Shown here: piece by piece, positions 44,870 to 52,564 of the stretch
Layout of the letters: each line of letters opens with the position of its first letter
How positions within the stretch are numbered: position 1 is the first letter of the stretch
Assembly: GCF_030263895.1 (NCBI RefSeq)
Contig: NZ_CP127161.1
Span: forward strand, 1,302,001 to 1,366,000
DNA length: 64,000 bases
Direction: 5' to 3'
Source of the DNA: Proteiniborus sp. MB09-C3
Lineage (GTDB): Bacteria; Bacillota; Clostridia; Tissierellales; Proteiniboraceae
Notes under the pieces: generated by a model
The model's input: only the letters and a program-made list of their open reading frames with translations
Databases searched by the model: none
What the model was told of the DNA's origin: nothing
Position numbers and translations under genes: made by a program

Positions 44870-46201
44870 ATGGAAAAAGTTTTAGAACTAATCAGAGAAA
44901 ACAAACTCATGCAAGCAAGAAATGAACTAATAGATATGAATGCCGTAGATATAGCACAGCTTCTAGATGAAACTAATCAAGAAAAAATGCTCATTATATT
45001 TCGAATACTTCCTAAGGATATTTCTGCAGATGTATTTTCATATTTGTCATCTGAACAACAGAGATATATTGTTGAGTCTATTACTGATAAAGAAATAAAA
45101 ACCATTATTGATGAACTATTTTTAGACGATACCGTAGACTTTCTAGAGGAACTTCCTGCAAATGTAGTAAAAAAAGTTCTCAAAAATACTGATGAAAATA
45201 CTCGAGCATTGATAAATCAATTCTTGAAATATCCTGAGAATTCAGCAGGAAGCATTATGACAATAGAGTATGTGGACTTGAAAAAGAAAATGACAGTTAA
45301 GGAAGCATTGGAGCATATTAAGAAAACAGCTATAGACAAGGAAACCATAAATACCTGCTATGTTATGGATAAGAATAGAAGGCTTGAAGGTGTCATCTCT
45401 ATAAGACAGTTGATTCTAAATGATGATGATACTATTATTAAAGACATAATGGATGAAAATGTAATATATGTTCATACCCTTGAAGACCAAGAGTATGTAG
45501 CAGATACATTCAGAAAATATGATTTTACCTCCATGCCAGTTGTAGACAATGAAAATAGACTTGTAGGTATAATTACAATCGATGACATAGTAGATATTAT
45601 TGAACAGGAGAACACAGAAGACTTTCAAAAGATGGCTGCTATGGCACCATCTGAAGAGGAGTATCTAAAAACAGGTGTATTTTCTCTAGCTAAACACAGA
45701 ATTATGTGGCTTCTAGTTCTCATGATTTCAGCTACCTTTACTGGAAATATCATTAAGAAATTTGAGGATGTACTTCAATCAGTAGTGGTATTAGCTGCAT
45801 TTATCCCAATGCTAATGGATACAGGTGGAAATGCTGGTTCACAATCCTCCACTCTAATCATACGTGGTTTAGCTTTAGGAGAAATAGAATCAAAGGATAT
45901 ACTAAAGGTAGTATGGAAAGAGTTAAGAGTAAGTATTGTTGTTGGGATAGTACTAGCAATCGTTAATTTTGGGAGAATTTATTTTTTTGAGAAAACAGAC
46001 CTTTATATATCATTAGCTATATGTATAAGTCTATTCTTTACTGTCATTATTGCAAAGGTTGTAGGAGGAATATTACCTATAGTAGCTAAAAAAGTTAAAA
46101 TGGACCCAGCTATTATGGCAAGTCCACTTATTACTACAATAGTAGATGCTCTAGCTCTTATAATATATTTTACTGCTGCGACTACCTTATTAGGGATTTA
46201 A
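44870..46201 (+). CDS. mgtE: Magnesium transporter MgtE
   Basis: 443 residues. An N-terminal MgtE_N superhelical domain (about 1-125), two CBS domains (about 130-255, PENSAGSIMTIEYVDLKKKM and YDFTSMPVVDNENRLVGIIT) that sense cytoplasmic Mg2+, and a C-terminal channel domain of five helices (about 275-443) with the pore signature LMDTGGNAGSQSSTLIIRGL. Length and order are those of the family. AAGGAGG precedes the ATG. Confidence 0.95.
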   Translation: MEKVLELIRENKLMQARNELIDMNAVDIAQLLDETNQEKMLIIFRILPKDISADVFSYLSSEQQRYIVESITDKEIKTIIDELFLDDTVDFLEELPANVVKKVLKNTDENTRALINQFLKYPENSAGSIMTIEYVDLKKKMTVKEALEHIKKTAIDKETINTCYVMDKNRRLEGVISIRQLILNDDDTIIKDIMDENVIYVHTLEDQEYVADTFRKYDFTSMPVVDNENRLVGIITIDDIVDIIEQENTEDFQKMAAMAPSEEEYLKTGVFSLAKHRIMWLLVLMISATFTGNIIKKFEDVLQSVVVLAAFIPMLMDTGGNAGSQSSTLIIRGLALGEIESKDILKVVWKELRVSIVVGIVLAIVNFGRIYFFEKTDLYISLAICISLFFTVIIAKVVGGILPIVAKKVKMDPAIMASPLITTIVDALALIIYFTAATTLLGI

Positions 46202-46270
46202 TGTCGATTTTGCCTTGAATTTCTTGTTGAATATGTTTTAAATAGCTGATAAAATAAATAAGGATAAAAC

Positions 46271-46378
46271 TAAAGATGAAATCTTTAACTCAGTCCAGAG
46301 AGGCTGGCAAGATTGTGATGGATAATAATTATACTTAAATGTATATATAACTTCTTGCGCCTAGCAAGAAGTTTTTTT
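46271..46378 (+). promoter_or_regulatory. PyrR-type attenuator leader
   Basis: AGTCCAGAGAGGCT (46292-46305) matches the PyrR binding hairpin: an AGUC/GGCU stem capped by the hexaloop CAGAGA (consensus CNGNGA). A TAAAGAT/ATCTTTA hairpin precedes it. The terminator ACTTCTTGC (46350-46358) with GCAAGAAGT (46364-46372) and seven T follows. With a uracil permease gene next, this is a pyrimidine-controlled attenuator; two copies of the two-hairpin repeat now separate it from that gene. Confidence 0.75.
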
Positions 46379-46379
46379 A

Positions 46380-46492
46380 TGACCTAACCCGATTTTCCGA
46401 ACGTTTCTATCGGAAAATCGATGGTAGGTCAAACGCAACGAGCACCAAATTTATGTGAGCGTTAGCGAACAAATAAATTTGTGTTGCGAGAC
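46380..46492 (+). repeat. Two-hairpin repeat, copy C
   Basis: The clearest copy. Hairpin 1: TGACCTA/TAGGTCA outer arms with CGATTTTCCGA/TCGGAAAATCG inner stem. Hairpin 2: CGCAAC ... GTTGCG outer arms with AAATTTAT/ATAAATTT inner arms and a GAGCGTTAGCGA tip. It begins directly after the attenuator T-run. Confidence 0.85.
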
Positions 46493-46501
46493 TGCGGCAA
46501 A

Positions 46502-46625
46502 TGACCTAACCCGATTTTCTGAACGCTTCTGTCAGAAAAATAGAGGAAGCTCAGAAAGCAAGTTTCTGAGTACTGCAATTACACCAAATCGTAGATTTGG
46601 GTAATTGCAGCATAGGTCAAACGCA
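46502..46625 (+). repeat. Two-hairpin repeat, copy D (variant)
   Basis: Same TGACCTA start (46502-46508) and TAGGTCA arm (46613-46619) but between them are CGATTTTCTGA/TCAGAAA, then CTCAGAAA/TTTCTGAG (46550-46570) and a long CTGCAATT/AATTGCAG hairpin (46573-46610) with an inner CCAAATC/GATTTGG stem. It lacks the second hairpin of the other copies. Arranged in tandem, 9 bp after copy C. Confidence 0.75.
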
Positions 46626-46661
46626 CTAAAATCTAATTACAATCAAGACATGCCTTTAAAT

Positions 46662-46698
46662 CAGCACTGAGAGGCTGAAAAGGAGAGAAAAACTCTCC
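46662..46698 (+). promoter_or_regulatory. Second PyrR-like loop and hairpin before uraA
   Basis: CAGC (46662-46665) and GCTG (46674-46677) frame CACTGAGAGGCT, whose CTGAGA fits the PyrR hexaloop CNGNGA. GGAGAG/CTCTCC (46682-46698) follows, then the GAGGAGG ribosome binding site. No T-run follows. It could be a second PyrR site controlling translation, or a relic of a duplicated leader. Confidence 0.5.
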
Positions 46699-46726
46699 CG
46701 CATACTATAAGAGGAGGTTTTTTAAA

Positions 46727-47983
46727 ATGGTAGAAAATCTAATGAAAAACAAGGAGTGCACAAAAGCAGAGTTTAGCTTATTGGCTAACTCAAAAAAAGT
46801 TGTTTTAGCAATGCAGCATTTAATAGCAATGTTTGGTGCAACAGTATTAGTTCCAATACTAACAGGCTTTAGTCCATCTGTAGCATTGTTTACAGCAGGG
46901 ATAGGAACATTGATATTCCATTTATGTACTAAAGGTAAGGTGCCAGCCTTTCTAGGCTCATCCTTTGCATTTATTCCATTAGTTATAACAGTGAAAGAAT
47001 TATATGACGGAGATTTGGCATATGCTCAAGGTGGAATGGTAGTAGCAGGATTGATTTATGTTATAATGTCTCTTTTAATCAAAAAGATTGGAGTAGAAAA
47101 AATTCAAAAAGTTCTTTCACCACAAGTAGTAGGGCCTATGATAATGGTAATAGGATTAAATTTAATACCAACTGCATTTGGAATGGCAGGAGAAAACATG
47201 TTAGTAGCTGGTATAACACTAGGAGTAGCGCTACTAATTAACTTTAAAGGCAAAGGCTTTATTAAACAGCTTGCTATATTAATTGGGGTAATCACAGGAT
47301 ATCTAGTATCTTTAAAGCTCGGAATAGTTAATGTAGATATAGTAAAAGAGGCTTCATTAGTAGCACTTCCAAAGTTTAGCCTTCCTAAATTCGATTTAGG
47401 TGCCATAGCAATAATTGCACCAGTAGTGTTGGCGGTATTTATGGAGCACTTAGGGGATATAACTACTAACGGACAAGTAGTAGGGAAAAACTTCATCGAA
47501 GACCCAGGCTTAAATAGAACGCTTTTAGGAGACGGATTAGCAACAATAGTAGCATCATTCATTGGGGGACCCGCAAATACAACTTATGGGGAAAATACAG
47601 GAGTACTTGCTTTAACTAAGAACTATGATCCTTCAATACTAAGATTAGCAGCAGTCTTTGCCATAATCTTAGGTCTAGTATCAAAGGTAGGCGCATTACT
47701 GACTTCTATACCAACAGCAGTGATGGGTGGTATTAGCTTAATGCTCTTTAGCATGATTTCTATAATAGGAGTTAAGACCATAAAAAATAGCAAAGTAGAG
47801 TTCAATGTAAAGAACATAATAGTTATGTCAGTCATATTAATCCTAGGTCTTGGAAGCGGAATTATAGAGAAAAAATTTGGAGTAACTATAGGAATACCTG
47901 TAAGCGAAACAGTTAAAATATCAGGCCTAAGCTTTGCAGCCATAGTTGGTATAGCTTTAAATGCAGTTTTAAATAGAAAGTAA
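46727..47983 (+). CDS. uraA: Uracil permease (NCS2 family)
   Basis: Imports uracil with a proton. 418 residues, about 12-14 helices. NCS2 features: QHLIAMFGATVLVPILTGFS at the N-terminus, the FLGSSFAFIPL half-helix, VFMEHLGDITTNGQVVGKNF with the functional Glu, and GGPANTTYGENTGVLALTKNYD. The match to UraA/PyrP rather than xanthine permeases rests on VFMEHLGD and the PyrR leader. GAGGAGG precedes the ATG. Expression should rise when pyrimidines are low. Confidence 0.93.
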   Translation: MVENLMKNKECTKAEFSLLANSKKVVLAMQHLIAMFGATVLVPILTGFSPSVALFTAGIGTLIFHLCTKGKVPAFLGSSFAFIPLVITVKELYDGDLAYAQGGMVVAGLIYVIMSLLIKKIGVEKIQKVLSPQVVGPMIMVIGLNLIPTAFGMAGENMLVAGITLGVALLINFKGKGFIKQLAILIGVITGYLVSLKLGIVNVDIVKEASLVALPKFSLPKFDLGAIAIIAPVVLAVFMEHLGDITTNGQVVGKNFIEDPGLNRTLLGDGLATIVASFIGGPANTTYGENTGVLALTKNYDPSILRLAAVFAIILGLVSKVGALLTSIPTAVMGGISLMLFSMISIIGVKTIKNSKVEFNVKNIIVMSVILILGLGSGIIEKKFGVTIGIPVSETVKISGLSFAAIVGIALNAVLNRK

Positions 47984-47988
47984 TAAAT

Positions 47989-48012
47989 TAACTAGCTCAA
48001 CAGATTAAATTA
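47989..48012 (+). repeat. 24-bp dispersed motif, copy 3
   Basis: Same word as at 12067-12090 and 17082-17105, one base off the consensus; it lies between the uraA stop and its terminator. Confidence 0.6.
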
Positions 48013-48020
48013 AATAAGAA

Positions 48021-48058
48021 AATCCTATCTCTTATTATATTAGGGATAGGATTTTTTT
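48021..48058 (+). terminator. Terminator of uraA
   Basis: AATCCTATC (48021-48029) pairs with GATAGGATT (48045-48053), followed by TTTTTTT. Confidence 0.9.
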
Positions 48059-48164
48059 AGTGCATTCTTCATGAGATTTTTAATTCTAGACAAAAAATAG
48101 CTTTATGGGATAATAATATTATATAGTATCTAGAATTAATCCAATTATAAAGGAGTTGTTGATA

Positions 48165-49064
48165 ATGACTTGGGGAATTATTGCAACATGGGAGATGGCT
48201 TTAGAAGGAGTAAAGCATGCTTCATATATGCTAGAAAAAGGATTGAGTGCAGCTGATTCTATGGAAGAGGCAATAAAAATGGTAGAGGACAACCCACTTT
48301 ACACATCAGTAGGATATGGGGGATTACCAAATGAGAAATGTGAGGTTGAATTAGATGCAGCTTTTATGGATGGAAATACTCTTTCTGTAGGAGCAATATG
48401 TGGAATCAAAGATTTCAAAAATCCTATATCCGTTGCTAGAAAGCTTAACGAAGAAAGATTTAATATTTTCCTCGTAGGTATTGGGGCAGAAGAATATGCA
48501 CAGGAAAAAGGCTTCGAAAGAAAAAATATGCTTACTGAGGAATCAAAAAAAGCTTGGGAAAAAAGAGTGGCAGAGATGAAAGATAAAAACTTAAGCCCCT
48601 ATGATGGACATGACACAGTTGGCATGGTATGTATTGATAAAAATGAAAATCTAGTAACAGGAACATCTACTAGTGGACTTTTCATGAAAAGAAAAGGAAG
48701 AGTAGGAGATTCACCAATTCCAGGCTCAGGCTTTTATGCAGATAGCGAGATAGGCGGTGCTACAGCCACAGGTCTTGGAGAAGATATAATGAAGGGCTGT
48801 ATGTCGTATGAAGTGGTGAGGCTAATGAAAGAAGGACTGCATCCACAGAAAGCAGCTGAAAAAGTAGTTCATGAGTTTAGTGAGAAGCTAGAAAAGAGAA
48901 GGGGTAAGGCTGGTGCTATTTCTATAGCTTGTATGAATAAAAACGGAGAATGGGGAGTAGGCACAAACGTTGAATTTACATTTGTAGTAGCTACAGATAA
49001 AGAAAGGCCAAAGGTGTACATAGCAAATAGAGATGGAAATAAAACTGCTTTCCAAGAAGCTTAA
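48165..49064 (+). CDS. N4-(beta-N-acetylglucosaminyl)-L-asparaginase / isoaspartyl peptidase family
   Basis: An Ntn hydrolase of 299 residues that self-cleaves before Thr151 (SPYDGHD-TVGMVCID), as in glycosylasparaginases. The TSTSGLFMKRKGRVGDSPIP stretch supplies substrate-binding residues and GATATGLGEDI is also conserved. The ATG at 48165 follows AAAGGAG. The physiological substrate in a bacterium may be isoaspartyl peptides or asparagine-linked sugars. The gene continues on the same strand as cutC but an IS110 element now separates them. Confidence 0.92.
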   Translation: MTWGIIATWEMALEGVKHASYMLEKGLSAADSMEEAIKMVEDNPLYTSVGYGGLPNEKCEVELDAAFMDGNTLSVGAICGIKDFKNPISVARKLNEERFNIFLVGIGAEEYAQEKGFERKNMLTEESKKAWEKRVAEMKDKNLSPYDGHDTVGMVCIDKNENLVTGTSTSGLFMKRKGRVGDSPIPGSGFYADSEIGGATATGLGEDIMKGCMSYEVVRLMKEGLHPQKAAEKVVHEFSEKLEKRRGKAGAISIACMNKNGEWGVGTNVEFTFVVATDKERPKVYIANRDGNKTAFQEA

Positions 49065-49200
49065 AGAATAGAGCCATACTATATATTATGGGGGATAAGG
49101 TTGAAAAAGAAAACTAGGGATTGGCACTTCACTTAAGGGCATAGCAAACAAGCCATCTTGCGGTGGCTTCAAAAAATTGAATATATAGACAAAATTAAGG

Positions 49201-50448
49201 TTATTCAGTAGCTGACTTAATTCTGTAACCTTGGAATTTTGCTAATTGTATAGCCTGCTCTACAGTAATCTCGCGATTGACAGGAATAACGTCAGAGTTT
49301 CTGTAAAGTTCAGCATTGTATGGTTCATTTTTCTTCAACATGTTGTATAATGCTGTTAGAAGCATTCTTGCTATTGCAATGATTGCCTTCTTGTGACCAC
49401 GACGCTTTCTTAAACGAAGGTAGCGGTTACGGATTTCTGGATGCTTTTCACTTTTAACCACAGAGTTGGCACATTGAACAAGAAGTGGTTTAATATAGCA
49501 TCCAGCTTTGGAAACCCGGACAGATTTTTTCTTCCCTGCACTTTCATTGTTGGTAGGTGTAAGCCCTGCCCATGAACACAAGTGTTTCGCCGAAGGAAAA
49601 GCCTCCATATTAACACCAATCTCTGAAATGATTGTGATTGCAGAGAAGATGTTTTTAAAAGATGGAGCGGTTAGGATTAGGTCGAGTTCTTGTTGATAGG
49701 GGCTGGCGAGCACAAGAATCAGTTCTTCTAACTCTGATTTCCGGGATTCCAAATCTTCAAAGTGCTTCTTGATAATCTTTAATTTACCAGCCTGTTGCGG
49801 GGAGATATGCCCATCAACGGCGAGCTGTAATTCAGGAATTTTACCCTTCATAGAGCCGTGAATTAAAGGTTCAATATCGAATGAAGTATCTAGAGGATTT
49901 TCAAGAATCTTATTCAGAATCTTTTGAGCACTTTTACCAAAAGTGTCGGAGACAACGGAAGACAATTGAATGTTGGAAACCGTGAGACAGTTTTGAAGAC
50001 GGTTCTTTTCACTGGACATAAAGCAGGTTAGTTTGTAACGATAGCGCATAAGGTCGCGTAGCTGGCGAATATCAGCAGGGGGCATAAAGCTACCGGCAAC
50101 AAGATCATGCTTAAACAGGTCAGCAATCCATTTAGCATCTTTCTTGTCAGTTTTTTTACCACGAATAGCCTTAACGTATTTAGGATGTGCAAGCACAATA
50201 GAACAGTCTTTTTCCAAGACGTTGTACACGGGAATCCAGTATTTACCTGTAGATTCCATGCAGACATCCTTACAATTAGATTCAAGCAGCCATTGTAACA
50301 GCTCTTTCAGACCTTTGGTGTAGGTGGAAAAGCGATGGCTCTTGTAGGTGGTAACACCTTGTTTATCGGTGGAAGCGATGCAGGCTACAACAAAAGTTTT
50401 GTGAACATCAATTCCGCAGCAGATTTTGTACACGATTTTTAAAGCCAT
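49201..50448 (-). CDS. IS110 family transposase (DEDD, bridge-RNA guided)
   Basis: 415 residues from the ATG at 50448 with AAAGGAG upstream; longer in-frame extensions lack a site. The N-terminal RuvC-like DEDD domain has GIDVHKTFVVACI (Asp14), CMESTGKYW and RGKKTDKKDAKWIADL. After a coiled-coil middle, the C-terminal transposase_20 domain has TAPSFKNIFSAITIISEIG, CSWAGLTPTNNESAGKKKS and the serine-containing VRVSKAG. No disrupting change was seen, so the element may be active. Confidence 0.95.
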   Translation of the reverse strand: MALKIVYKICCGIDVHKTFVVACIASTDKQGVTTYKSHRFSTYTKGLKELLQWLLESNCKDVCMESTGKYWIPVYNVLEKDCSIVLAHPKYVKAIRGKKTDKKDAKWIADLFKHDLVAGSFMPPADIRQLRDLMRYRYKLTCFMSSEKNRLQNCLTVSNIQLSSVVSDTFGKSAQKILNKILENPLDTSFDIEPLIHGSMKGKIPELQLAVDGHISPQQAGKLKIIKKHFEDLESRKSELEELILVLASPYQQELDLILTAPSFKNIFSAITIISEIGVNMEAFPSAKHLCSWAGLTPTNNESAGKKKSVRVSKAGCYIKPLLVQCANSVVKSEKHPEIRNRYLRLRKRRGHKKAIIAIARMLLTALYNMLKKNEPYNAELYRNSDVIPVNREITVEQAIQLAKFQGYRIKSATE

Positions 50449-50740
50449 AGGGACTCCTTTCTGAACTAGAAAGTTCATAAGAATTATAGGGAGATACGGC
50501 ATTGACTGAACGCCTGGCATTTAAACGAGATTGTTTAAACAAAGATAAGGTTACGTACTCTAAGGTACACTTATTTGTGCTTGAAAAGGCGTTCTACACA
50601 TATAAAAATACGGTCATCTGACAAGTCAGACAGCCCACTCACCTCCCCGTGATTTGTAGTTTACCGAAATCCCTATGGGGTTAATTATAAAACAAATAAC
50701 GCTCAAAAGCACTTTTTCATTACGTTTTGTGCCTTGAGCG
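50449..50740 (-). ncRNA. Candidate IS110 bridge RNA region
   Basis: Non-coding DNA upstream of the transposase, read on its strand. It is rich in short hairpins: TTTAAAC/GTTTAAA near 50519-50541, TCTGAC/GTCAGA at 50617-50630, and CGCTCAA.GCAC/GTGC.TTGAGCG at 50700-50740. In IS110 elements such regions encode the bridge RNA with target- and donor-binding loops. The loops were not identified here. Confidence 0.45.
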
Positions 50741-50763
50741 AAGCGAAAGGAATGGCTATAAAA

Positions 50764-51453
50764 ATGATTGAAATAATTGCAACTACCATTGAGGATGCAA
50801 AAAGGATTGAAAAATCAGGATGCAGTAGAATTGAACTAGTAAGTGCACTGACAGAGGGGGGACTTACACCAAGTTATTCATTGATTAAGAATGTAGTTCA
50901 AGCAGTAAATATACCAATCAATGTAATGATAAGACCACATGCTAAATCCTTTATTTATACACCAGAAGAAATTCAGTTAATGAAAGAAGATATTCTTATA
51001 GCCAAAGATTTAAAAGCAAATGGAGTAGTGCTAGGAGTATTAAATGAAAAAAACAAAATCTGTGAAGAATCTTTATCTGAGCTTCTCTCAGTATGCGATG
51101 GCATAGATGTTACTTTTCATAGAGCCATAGATGAACTTTTTGACCCTGTTAGCGGAATAAAGGTCTTAACAAAATATCCTCAAATTACAAATGTACTCAC
51201 ATCTGGAGGAAAGGGCAATATAGAGGATAATATTAGGGTCATAAGAGACATGATATATAATGCAGGACATATAAATGTACTTCTAGGAGGAGGACTCAAC
51301 CTACAAAACATAGCATATATAATGGACAAAGCCAAGGCCACAGACTATCACTTTGGTACAGCAGTTAGAGAAGATAGCTCAGCCTTTGGGGAGATTTCTT
51401 TAGAAAAAATAAAGGAACTGGTTGAAATAAAGAATATAAGAGAGCTGTTATAG
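50764..51453 (+). CDS. cutC: CutC family protein
   Basis: 229 residues of the CutC TIM-barrel family: IEIIATTIEDAKRIEKSGCS, RIELVSALTEGGLTPSYSL, NVMIRPHAKSFIYTPEE, VTFHRAIDELFDP, TNVLTSGGKGN. Named for copper homeostasis, but the role is uncertain and other members have been linked to different chemistry. The ATG at 50764 fits the family N-terminus; AAAGGA is 12 bases upstream, farther than normal, perhaps because the nearby IS replaced the native leader. It probably belonged to one operon with the asparaginase. Confidence 0.9.
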   Translation: MIEIIATTIEDAKRIEKSGCSRIELVSALTEGGLTPSYSLIKNVVQAVNIPINVMIRPHAKSFIYTPEEIQLMKEDILIAKDLKANGVVLGVLNEKNKICEESLSELLSVCDGIDVTFHRAIDELFDPVSGIKVLTKYPQITNVLTSGGKGNIEDNIRVIRDMIYNAGHINVLLGGGLNLQNIAYIMDKAKATDYHFGTAVREDSSAFGEISLEKIKELVEIKNIRELL

Positions 51454-51516
51454 ATAATAACTAGATTTTAAGAGCTTTTAGGATACTTCATAGTAAAAGA
51501 AGCTATTTGATACGAC

Positions 51517-51571
51517 AAAAGTGTAAATATAAGACATCAAATAAATGGTGTTGAGTATTTGCACTTTTTTT
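51517..51571 (+). terminator. Terminator of cutC
   Basis: AAAAGTG (51517-51523) extended by AAATA pairs with TATTTGCACTTTT (51557-51568), inner CATCA/TGGTG pair, then a T-run to 51571. Confidence 0.85.
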
Positions 51572-51764
51572 GTGTAAAAAATCAGAACTATTAGATTACT
51601 TGTAAAATAGGCCTAGCTTTAAGTCGTTTTGTTAGAAGGCTAAAGGACTTCGTAGTTAAATTATGCCAAATTATAAATAAATGCATTAATAGTTATGGCT
51701 ATGTTATAATATTAAATACTAGTATCAGATACTAGCTTATATTACATTTGAAGAGTGGGATATC
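51572..51764 (+). promoter_or_regulatory. acc promoter with FapR-like operator
   Basis: A TATAAT box lies at 51705-51710; a weak -35 (TGCATT) is 17 bp upstream. A perfect 17-bp palindrome CTAGTATCAGATACTAG (51719-51735) covers the expected start site. Its TAGTA...TACTA half-sites resemble FapR operators of fatty-acid genes. The downstream accB is now broken, but the operator is intact. Confidence 0.6.
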
Positions 51765-52267
51765 AGTGGATATAAAAGACATTAAAAATTTAATTATAAC
51801 AATAGATAATACAAGCATAGAGAAGGTTGAGATAGAAAAAAGCGATATAAAGATTATGATAACAAAAAGTGAAAGTGGAAGCGTGGCTAAAACAAGCTCA
51901 AAAAGCATAGGAGTCACTAATATACAAGGTGATAAACAATTCAAGGAATACTATAGATATAGATTTGAAAGACAATAAAAATGACAATAAAGAACGTAGT
52001 AAAACCTTAATTGACGATGTAAATATCTACATTGTAAAATCCCCAATTGTGGGCACATTTTATGAAGGATCTAGCCCTGATGCACCTGCCTTCATAAAGG
52101 TTGGGGATAAAGTAGATTAGGGCCAAATACTATGTATAATAGAAGCCATGAAAATAATGAACGAAATAGAGTGTGAAATAACAGGAGAGGTTGTTGAGAT
52201 ATTTGTAGGCAATGAGGACATAGTAGAATATGGACAGCCTTTAATGAAGATAAGGAGGCAGGAGTAA
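51765..52267 (+). pseudogene. accB: accB pseudogene (biotin carboxyl carrier protein)
   Basis: The N-terminus MDIKDIKNLIITIDNTSIEK is normal, from a GTG with GAGTGGGA upstream. Between about 51930 and 51975 the frame shifts (from the frame ending at 51978 to the one ending at 52120). Then [20 protein letters not shown] is clear, but a TAG at 52118-52120 interrupts [18 protein letters not shown]. The biotin motif [15 protein letters not shown] and the end are intact up to 52267. Two independent lesions argue against a simple sequencing error. Confidence 0.9.
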
Positions 52268-52268
52268 A

Positions 52269-52556
52269 ATGTTTGATAAAATACTCGTTGCCAATAGAAG
52301 TGAGATAGCAGTCAGAATCATCAGAGCATGTAGAGAAATGGGAATAAAGACTGTAGCATTATATTCGGAAATTGATAGGGATTCGGTTCATGTACATATG
52401 GCAGATGAGGCAATACATCCAGGCTATGGATTTCTTTCAGAGAATTTTGAGCTAGTAGATGCATGTAAAGTAAATGGCATTAAATTTATTGGCCCTAAAA
52501 AAGAACATATAGAGAGCACAATGAACATGCTAGAATCAGTGCTAGAGAGAGAATAA
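52269..52556 (+). pseudogene. accC: accC remnant (biotin carboxylase) with internal deletion
   Basis: 95 of about 445 residues. It starts normally ([40 protein letters not shown]), then jumps from HMADEA to [14 protein letters not shown], an in-frame loss of about 33 residues, and soon after [12 protein letters not shown] the match ends and a stop follows. All ATP-grasp and catalytic parts are gone. The accB stop is 1 base upstream, the operon order accB-accC is kept. Confidence 0.88.
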
Positions 52557-52564
52557 GGGGGCTA

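Larger units (their letters stand above)
49100..50745 (-). mobile_element. IS110 family insertion sequence (ends approximate)
   Basis: One transposase gene with about 300 bp of non-coding DNA upstream of it and under 140 bp downstream. No terminal inverted repeats were seen, as usual for IS110. The exact ends cannot be fixed without an empty-site comparison; they lie between the asparaginase stop (49064) and the cutC start (50764). The arrangement (long non-coding end upstream of the transposase) is that of the IS110 group rather than IS1111. Confidence 0.75.

Noticed and set aside
46660-46700. TPP riboswitch suggested by CTGAGA before uraA
   Set aside because: The second TPP block (CCUGAUCUGGAUAAUGCC-like) is absent; the PyrR hexaloop explains the motif and the downstream gene.
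49201-50520. Transposase start at 50520
   Set aside because: The first 24 codons lack a ribosome binding site and family similarity; the ATG at 50448 has AAAGGAG upstream.
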